Assembly (NCBI RefSeq): GCF_030253575.1 | Contig: NC_080561.1 | Coordinates: forward strand, 7,825,001 to 7,889,000 | Direction: 5' to 3' | Length of the DNA stretch: 64,000 bases | From: Rhododendron vialii | Taxonomy: Eukaryota; Streptophyta; Magnoliopsida; Ericales; Ericaceae | Shown: in pieces, positions 57,695-64,000 of the stretch | Numbering within the stretch: position 1 is the stretch's first letter | How the letters are laid out: every line of letters begins with the position of its first letter | Notes under the pieces: model-generated | Seen by the model: only the letters and a program-made list of their open reading frames with translations | Told to the model about the DNA's origin: nothing | Database searches by the model: none | Position numbers and translations under genes: made by a program

Positions 57695-57890
57695 CCCCAA
57701 GGGGTTGGCCAGGTGATCACAGTCGGGGACTTAGGAGTTTATTCCTCCTAAAGTTTCAAGTTTGAAACCTCTCAGGTGTTACCAACTCTTTTGGGACCAA
57801 TCCATAATTGGGCTCCTCACAAATGGATATGGGATTAGACCTCCAAGATTAGTCGACGTGCACGTATGGTGGCCCAAACGCACGAGTTAA
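57695..57890 (+). mobile_element. SINE, full-length but diverged
   Basis: The order is caaggggttggccaggtgat (A-box side), tttcaagtttgaaacctctc (B-box, degenerate), gggattagacctccaagatt and agtcgacgtgcacgtatggt with ggccc. The layout matches the family at 53958, in plus orientation. It is more diverged than that copy and shows no clear target duplication. Confidence 0.65.
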
Positions 57891-58219
57891 CAAAGAAAAT
57901 AAATAATTCCAATTACAACTATTTTTAGAACCGTTCGGTGCATGTTGGCCCACAGACATCGAACGTCTCTGAAGTTGTGTTTGCAGAATCACAAGCCCAA
58001 CAACTAGAAAGAGCAAGTGGTCGTACTCCTTAGTGCGGCTTACAGTTAGCCCGTGACTCCACAAAAATCACCCTAGGATTTTTGGATTTTCACACTAATT
58101 TCAGAATTTTTTGTAGCCACAAAAAAAAAAAAAAACCTCGTTTGGTCTTTGTCATGTGACTATAAGTTCTAACTTCTAACTAAAATCAGGAAAATTATTG
58201 ACTGCAACTAGTTTTACTA

Positions 58220-58434
58220 CTCCCTCCGTCCCAAATTCTTTGTCTGGTCTGCAAAACGGAGTGTTAAAAATGATGCAATTTTTTCAAGAAAAAATTCAAA
58301 CTTTTTTCACAAATTAAAAATATTCATTGATATCTAGTAAGTTGTTGAAAAACTTTTGATTTTTTCTTGCAAAAATTGTATTATTTTTAATACTCCGCTT
58401 TGCGGACCGGACAAAGAATTTGGAATGGATGGAG
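58220..58434. mobile_element. Stowaway-type MITE
   Basis: TA duplications (58218-58219, 58435-58436) flank ends CTCCCTCCGTCCC and its near-complement (ggaatggatggag). The whole element folds on itself: the arms share AAATTCTTTGTC, CGGAGT, TTAAAAAT and CAAGAAAAAAT words. This is the classic Tc1/mariner-derived Stowaway structure. Confidence 0.88.
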
Positions 58435-58712
58435 TATTTCCAAAATAACATTTTGGAGAAAAAATGTGTATTGTCCAAAGTGAGAGTCTATATCCTATAT
58501 GATATAGGGAGAAACTTTTTTTAGAAGTATGATCGATGAGGTAAGAGCATCTCCAGCAGAATTTACGAAAATTAACATCAAAATCTGTACTTTGTTACGT
58601 GTCTTCATGATTTGAAGGGTGAGTTAGTAGAGTGCACTCAACAAATTTCGACCCGCTTGACAATTCCGATTTTGATGGTACTGAAATTTGGAAAACAATT
58701 CACGGGGCGCAA

Positions 58713-59104
58713 GGGCCGAGCCAGAAATTTTGGTTAGTGGGGTCAAAAATTATATTCATATGCAACTATATTTTTTCTACGCACAAGTCTAAAAATGACT
58801 AGATTAAGAGGTTATTTATAAGATTGATATGCACAAATAATTCATTTTTGCTTTATAATTGGCCCTAAAAGACTTGTTATATTTGTAAAATAATGCATGC
58901 TAGTCTCATTTCTAACACTATCAACTCTCGAAAAGAAGAAAACGTTTAGAATTTCTATGCATTTAAAACAAGTTGGGACAATTTAGAGATTTTCTGTGGA
59001 GTCAAAATAGCAAAATTTGGTTGCAAACTACTATCAAATGTTTTGGTGAAAAATCAAAGTGAGTGGGGTCACTCCACCCCCCTAATCCCTTGGTGCCTCC
59101 GCCC
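58713..59104. mobile_element. Transposon-like insert with GGGC-GAG ends
   Basis: It begins gggccgagccagaaattttg and ttagtggggtc, and ends gagtggggtcactccacccc then cctccgccc, a frequent end pattern of a plant DNA-element family (GGGCGGAGC...GTGGGGTC). The terminal inverted repeat is short and the duplication unclear. Confidence 0.4.
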
Positions 59105-59682
59105 TTGGCGGGGCGGTCAGGCATAACATTCCTTCCTTAGACGTGACCGTATGAGAACAAAATTCATAGTAAGTACCGCCACATTCAAGAAAAGGATAGG
59201 TAGACAAGAACTAAATGGCAGAGTCGAGGAGCACCGTTAACACTACTTGAACCTGTGGAACCGTTAACACGACTCGACCCTGTGCGGGATTGGTAGTTAC
59301 CGAGTAACCCATAACTATAAGCACCGAGCTACCTAACAACCTTGGTAAACCTGAGATATTGCAAAGCATGGTAAACTTGAGATATTGAGATTGGAGAGAG
59401 AGGGACCTTGTTGTCATTTTGAGGTTCAACAAATAAGGGCAACCAAATGGGCCGGTTTGGCCCACCATGTCCTCTCTCTCTCTCTCTCATTTGGTCGGTT
59501 TGGCCCACCATGTCCTCTCTCTCTCTCTCTCTCCACAACCTCCATAAGTACCCTTCACACCCCATCTATCTTCTCACCACCACCACCACCACCTACCTCT
59601 ACTCCCTTACTTTCTCTCCCTCTCTTCAACCGCTAACTCCTTTTCTTTTCTCAAACCAAAACAAAACACAGCAAAAAAAAAA
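59105..59682. promoter_or_regulatory. Promoter and leader of the SAUR50-like gene
   Basis: Two copies of a roughly 46-bp block (ggtttggcccaccatgtcct plus a CT run) lie at about 59452-59490 and 59498-59535. The leader to the ATG is CT/CA-rich. Neither the CACATG pair of the array genes nor their TATA block is present, so this gene is regulated separately. Confidence 0.5.
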
Positions 59683-60006
59683 ATGGGCATTAGAAAACCA
59701 AACAAACTACCACAAACGGCAGTGATAAAGCAAATCCTCAAGAGATGCTCGAGCTTGGGAAAGAAAAACGGCTGCGAAGGGGACGAAACGGACCACCTTC
59801 CCCTCGACGTACCGAAAGGCCATTTCGCGGTGTACGTCGGAGAGAAGAGGAGCAGGCACATAGTTCCTATCTCGTTCTTGACTCACCCCGAGTTCCAGTG
59901 CCTCCTCCGACGCGCCGAAGAGGAGTTCGGGTTCGATCACGATATGGGTCTCGTTATTCCTTGTGAAGAGGTGGTGTTTCGCTCTCTCACTTCCATGCTC
60001 AGATGA
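59683..60006 (+). CDS. SAUR family protein, SAUR50-like clade
   Basis: A 107-aa intronless SAUR not derived from the array. The N-terminus [20 protein letters not shown] and RCSSLGKK, then [40 protein letters not shown] and [20 protein letters not shown] are features of the deeply conserved SAUR50/SAUR12-type clade. That clade has HDMGL with one G, where the array genes have HPMGGL. Clade members in Arabidopsis act in growth of light-grown organs by inhibiting PP2C.D phosphatases; this is family knowledge. It is separated from the array by the YAF9A gene and about 6.8 kb. A GA repeat follows the stop (60006-60026). Confidence 0.92.
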   Translation: MGIRKPNKLPQTAVIKQILKRCSSLGKKNGCEGDETDHLPLDVPKGHFAVYVGEKRSRHIVPISFLTHPEFQCLLRRAEEEFGFDHDMGLVIPCEEVVFRSLTSMLR

Positions 60007-60879
60007 GAGAGAGAGAGAGAGAGAGATGGGTGTAAGATGAAGCAGTTTTGGTGCTTTGTCTTTTTTTAACATCTTTCTTTGTTTGTTTTAGGTTTGTGGC
60101 TTTTTTGGGGGGCCTCTTTGAGACCCTTTTGGGGTTTGATGACTACTAGGAAGCTTAGTTCTAAAATTGGAAGACCCATGAAGGGAGAGAGATTGTGGGT
60201 TAGATTTGTAAAGAAGTTTGAGATTTTGCCTCACAGAGGGGTGTGTGGTTTTTCACTTTCACCCTGTGAGAGAACTTGATGTTTAAGCATTTGCCTTGAC
60301 AATCTCCCTCTGTCTGTGTGTGTTGTTATCCAAGATAGTTACAAACTTACAATTGGGTATCCGTAATACGAATTCTATTACAATTTCACAAACTGAATTT
60401 ACAACGAATATATTGCAAACCGAATACAATAAAGAGTTGTGAACCGAACCCCGTATTTCACACGATATTTTTAAAACAGATTCACCGTCTACCAAAGGGC
60501 CTGTCTCTCAAGATTGATCCGACTCGAATCGCGACATCGAAACACCATCGATGAACACCTTGGCGGACTAACTCAGTCTCTCTCACTCAAGAACATCATC
60601 AAAGTATGCGTGGGAGATGAATTGGTGACGAAACCTGGTATGGAGCTGCCTTTTATATATATATATATATATATGTTGCTGCCTAGCCATGAATACCTCC
60701 ACCATGAATAGGGGGAAAACTCCCACAATGAAAAGGGAAAATTCATGAGCTCGGGTAAACCAAAGGTCACCCAATTTCATTCACAAACACTTGTTTTGTT
60801 TAGAGTTTCTAAACTAGATAATTGAAAATAAGAGTTTCTAAACTAGATAATTACATTTTCAATACTGCATCTTTTCACG
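60007..60879. other. 3' flank of the SAUR50-like gene; no further gene seen
   Basis: 3' UTR, then intergenic DNA with an (AT)n run at 60653-60673 and a direct repeat of gtttctaaactagataattg at 60804 and 60833. Confidence 0.4.
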
Positions 60880-61200
60880 TAGCTTAACATCGTGTTATAC
60901 AGTTGCTCAACGCATGCCCTTATATATTATATATACTACCTTCTTCTAGCCCACTGATGTGGGACTTGGGGCTTTACAATCTCCCTTGGTGGTCGTAGTG
61001 TGACACTTAGCTCTCTATACATCACATCATCAGACTCGTACCAAATCTTAGAGGTGACCCCCACCATGTAGATCAAGTTGTGCTCTGATACAAATTCCAA
61101 CGATCCGTGCCAACTGATCTGCCGACCCTTAGCCTAACCACATAACTCAAAAGGTTACAGTAACTCGACGCGTGCCCTTATATATTACACTAACTCCTCA
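60880..61200 (-). mobile_element. TRIM-like LTR-derived fossil
   Basis: Similar direct repeats (acgcatgcccttatatatta near 60911; acgcgtgcccttatatatta near 61169) flank a short interior that includes tgctctgata near 61082, the complement of the tRNA-Met primer site used by small LTR elements. It has no coding sequence, is broken, and looks old from the divergence of its repeats. The limits are approximate. Confidence 0.35.
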
Positions 61201-61263
61201 TCACGGAGATGATGAAAAACCTCACCAGGAAGGGGTAACTCTCAGGTTCAAGAATTGGGGGAT

Positions 61264-61423
61264 GGTGTTGTGTAGTGATGTGCGCAGCACTGTGCTGCGC
61301 ACCTCCGAGCCATCGGATCGTACATCCGACGGCTTGGATCTCATCTTAGCAATAAATGGCTCTCTATTGTTGGTGATGAGATCCGACGGCTCGAAAGTGC
61401 ACAGTACCTCACTGCACAGCACC
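61264..61423. mobile_element. Small fold-back MITE
   Basis: ggtgttgtgtagtgatgt at the left and its near-complement (acctcactgcacagcacc) at the right, then paired GAGCCATCGGATC / GATCCGACGGCTC blocks, make an almost complete hairpin of about 160 bp. The target duplication is not evident. Confidence 0.65.
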
Positions 61424-61587
61424 AACCTGAAGTCCCAGGTTTCAAGGGTGGTAGTTTATGGGAATGAGTTTGATTACTTTAATTTGAAACTTTTGCATAG
61501 CGATTGAACGAGTATAACAAATTCTCAAGATTGTACCAAATCAAATTACAACTTAAGTTTTGACTCAGGGGAAAGGACATTGGCTCG

Positions 61588-62036
61588 ACAAAGGACATTG
61601 GCATTATTGCCAGGGATGGTGGTGGATTAGCTCGGTTTTAGCGTTGTGGTCGTGTGAAGGGCAGTTCAGCATTGGCTATTGAAGCATGGGCATTGAGGAT
61701 TGCTTGTGTTGTAGCTTTAGAGATGGATGTTTCTGCGGTAATTTTCGAATCAGATTGCAAAAATCTTATTGACAGCATCAATGACCCGAAGGCTTAGGTG
61801 GGTTGGCAAATTGCTACAACGGTGGAGGATATTAAAAGATGAACATATGCAAAGCAGTGGAGTTTTGTGTAGACCAATAGAAAGAACAACTCAGCGGCTC
61901 ACTGGATTGCGTCGAGGTGTCTTCATAAGAAAATTCTTTTTCATACGGGTTATATTCCGCCCGATTTAGATTCGGCGTTATGTAGAGGTTTACTCTGATC
62001 TTCTGTACCTCTTATGATCTATTCAAAAAAAAAGAA
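61588..62036 (+). mobile_element. 5'-truncated LINE, RNase H end and tail
   Basis: The plus strand encodes GIIARDGGGLAR, ALAIEAWALRIACVVALEMD, VSAVIFESDCKNLIDSINDP and later NRKNNSAAHWIASRCLHK, with at least four stop codons between. This is the C-terminal RNase H domain of an L1-type LINE (D, E, D and H positions visible). It ends with tcttatgatctattc and an A-run at about 62026-62036, a normal LINE tail. Confidence 0.75.
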
Positions 62037-62577
62037 GAGAGACAATGAGGTGCCATAATCTTACTCAGCCAGTATGCCATGTTGCAGAAGAAACACATTT
62101 TTAGAAGTCTTGAACCAAGGAGTGTGAAACTGGGCCTTCTTGTTCAGTGTTGCATGCGGCTTGGTTTCTTGCTTTCCTTGCATTCTTTTTCATTTTTACT
62201 GTTCTCGTTTGAGGTTGATAGTACTTGCTAGAATCGTCGGGCCTTACGCATATCGCACGACATTCAGATTGTAAGAAATTCCTCAAGTTCTTAAACTCTC
62301 AGTTTTAGTGAAATGGCCCGAACATTCAGATTGCAATATGCATCGAATTTCTGCTTATACTCCCAAAAAATAAGAATAACGAAAAAAGATGATGACCAAA
62401 GAGCCACTAGTGAGGAAGGCTTGAGATCTTAAAAATCCGAAGTCACTGCGTGAAAAGGATGCTTTTAGGTTCAAATACAATTCAAAAAAATGCACCATAT
62501 GTTAAACTAAGTGAACTGCTATCAAGTACGATATTACGACATTAACTATGACTTACTAGAACCGCGCCAAGCAGGCA

Positions 62578-62900
62578 GTTCCGAAAACACCTTAAAAAAC
62601 ATCTAAAAAAACACTCCAAATCTCAATCTCATAGTTCCCGATCAAATTTTGATGATCCGAGCTGCTCAATGTGTTCAAAAAGTGATTTTAAGGATACTCA
62701 TGAGAAATCGGTAAAAAAATTTACCGGGAATGGCTTAATTTGAGCAGTTTTTTATTGAAGTTCCCGGTAAATCTTTTTGCCGATTTCTCATAGGTACCCT
62801 TAAAATCGCGTTCTAAACACATTAAGCAGCTCAGATCATCAAAATTCACTCGGAAACTTTGGGGTGTTTTTTTAGATTTTTTTTGGCGTCCCCAAAACCA
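62578..62900. mobile_element. Long fold-back element (MITE)
   Basis: Two arms of about 130-150 bp (62578-62730 and 62762-62900) are inverted copies around a short loop near 62731-62761. Matching words include ctaaaaaaacac, attttgatgatc, gattttaagg, gagaaatcgg and tttaccgggaa. No frame is present. Confidence 0.8.
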
Positions 62901-64000
62901 CCCTGATCACCAAGATGTACAAAACACTTAAAAAGTACATCATTGTTTAGAAACTGTTCCCAGAGAGTTCTATTGTGGCAGAACCAGTATTTCAGCTTGA
63001 TGCATATAAACCCTACACAACCCAGTCTTCAGTTAAACCGTTGGTTTTTCCCTACGACTGCCGGTGTCTTTTTGAGGCTATTCGTGTACTCTCTTTTTTC
63101 TGTTTCTTGTATCCACAGGTCAGTGGAGTCCTTTGTTCTTGTACCGATCTTTCGTAGGTGCCGTATATGATATGATCATATGTTTCATGTTCTCATAAAA
63201 AGGAAGTCGTTGTCCTTTGTTCTTGTACCGATCTTTCGTAGGTGCCGTATATGATATGATCATATGTTTCATGTTCTCATAAAAAGGAAGTCGTTTCCCG
63301 CGCTGGATAATCTTACCAAGCAGGAAAAGAAATGAGCAGGTCAGGTGTGAAGATAACCACCATACGGGAAAACACGATATCTCTTTCCTACCTACATGCC
63401 GATAGAGATGTTGTAGAGAGTGTTCACTCGATTAACCACAACAATTTGACAGTTCAGGCTACTCAACCATCTCCGTCCATAAATCTCCTATCGCATCAGT
63501 ACAAGCAAAAACTTTCTGCATAGTTGTTTGTCTCAGAGGAATTCTAAAAATGAAATGTAACCATTTTCTACTACATGCTCATTATATATGCCTAAAAAAC
63601 CAATTTATGACAGTCGGGTGCCAACCCTCAGGAAATAGTTCAATGTGTCACTCAAAAGGTAAGAAATCAGTTACACGCCAACATCTACAACTGAAGACAG
63701 TGTTCACTCAACAATTTAGAGCTAGAGTGTCATGATGATCTCAATCAATTATTCCTTAGGCATCAAAAGAAAGATGGCACTTCACAAGTACCGAAGTAAA
63801 AAAAGATGGCACTTCACATTCGTAACACATTCATATTACCAGGCAAAACAAACAAATTTCACAACCATAGCACAAGGAAGTGTACTACTACTGATGGAAG
63901 TCGGAAATGATCCATTTACTCAAGACCAAAATCTGGCCACGTACAAATTTTCAAAACTTCCAATCAAAAATAGAAGGGAAAAGTGCCTTCGAACTGACAT
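62901..64000. other. Window end: unassigned DNA
   Basis: A short open stretch at about 62960-63118 (SSIVAEPVFQLDAYKPYTTQ, then KPLVFPYDCRCLFEAIRV) ends at a splice-like CAG/gtcagt and could be an exon, but I cannot assign it. A two-copy repeat is at 63128-63295. Nothing recognisable is seen after 63300; a gene lying mostly beyond the window cannot be excluded. Confidence 0.3.
63128..63295. repeat. Tandem duplication of 84 bp
   Basis: Two practically identical copies (63128-63211 and 63212-63295), each with gtatatgatatgatcatatg. The identity implies a recent slippage or unequal exchange. Confidence 0.9.

Overview
The window is nuclear DNA from a flowering plant, almost certainly a core eudicot. 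The genes are of plant types: intronless SAURs, a PLS/E-class PPR gene and a six-exon YAF9A-like gene. The mobile elements are plant families too: an Athila LTR element, Au-like SINEs, a Stowaway MITE and a Pack-MULE. Nothing in the sequence fixes the species.

Positions 1-48071 are a decaying tandem array. One ancestral unit, an 'MAIRMP'-type SAUR on the minus strand, an 'MGIRFL'-type SAUR on the plus strand and a minus-strand PPR gene, has been copied seven or eight times. Six minus-type SAURs (5703, 10156, 14766, 18159, 38834, 43802) and six plus-type SAURs (3568, 7351, 12489, 19788, 41033, 45654) look intact. One minus-type SAUR (1796-2102) is broken, one 3' fragment lies at 20766-20936, and two units have lost the plus-strand SAUR by separate deletions. 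Only the last PPR copy (46671-48071) is complete; five others are deletion derivatives. Each SAUR pair is divergent, with 1.3-2.0 kb between start codons. Those intervals carry TATA boxes, CACATG/CATGTG E-boxes and several MITE, SINE and LINE insertions.

Positions 21788-38124 are one large nested insertion. The outer element is a MULE with a 9-bp target duplication, similar ends about 80 bp long and a captured first exon of a GH95 alpha-L-fucosidase gene (Pack-MULE type). A very young Athila-type Ty3 element (22556-35935, minus strand) sits inside it, with 1466-bp LTRs, a tRNA-Asp primer site, a 5-bp target duplication, an open gag-pol frame and an extra 3' ORF. A 10-bp palindrome, GTATCGATAC, occurs 16 times in this element, in three tight clusters.

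Positions 48072-64000 leave the array. A full YAF9A/TAF14b-like YEATS gene (six exons, 277 aa, 48963-52829) is followed by gene-poor DNA with SINEs, LINE RNase H relics and fold-back MITEs, and by one divergent SAUR50-like gene (59683-60006).

Functionally, the SAURs would promote acid growth by inhibiting PP2C.D phosphatases. The array looks like a dosage cluster with shared auxin- and light-type promoter sites. The PPR and YEATS genes are unrelated neighbours, in organelle RNA processing and chromatin remodelling. All calls are by eye; splice sites, TSDs and ages have not been checked against transcripts or databases.
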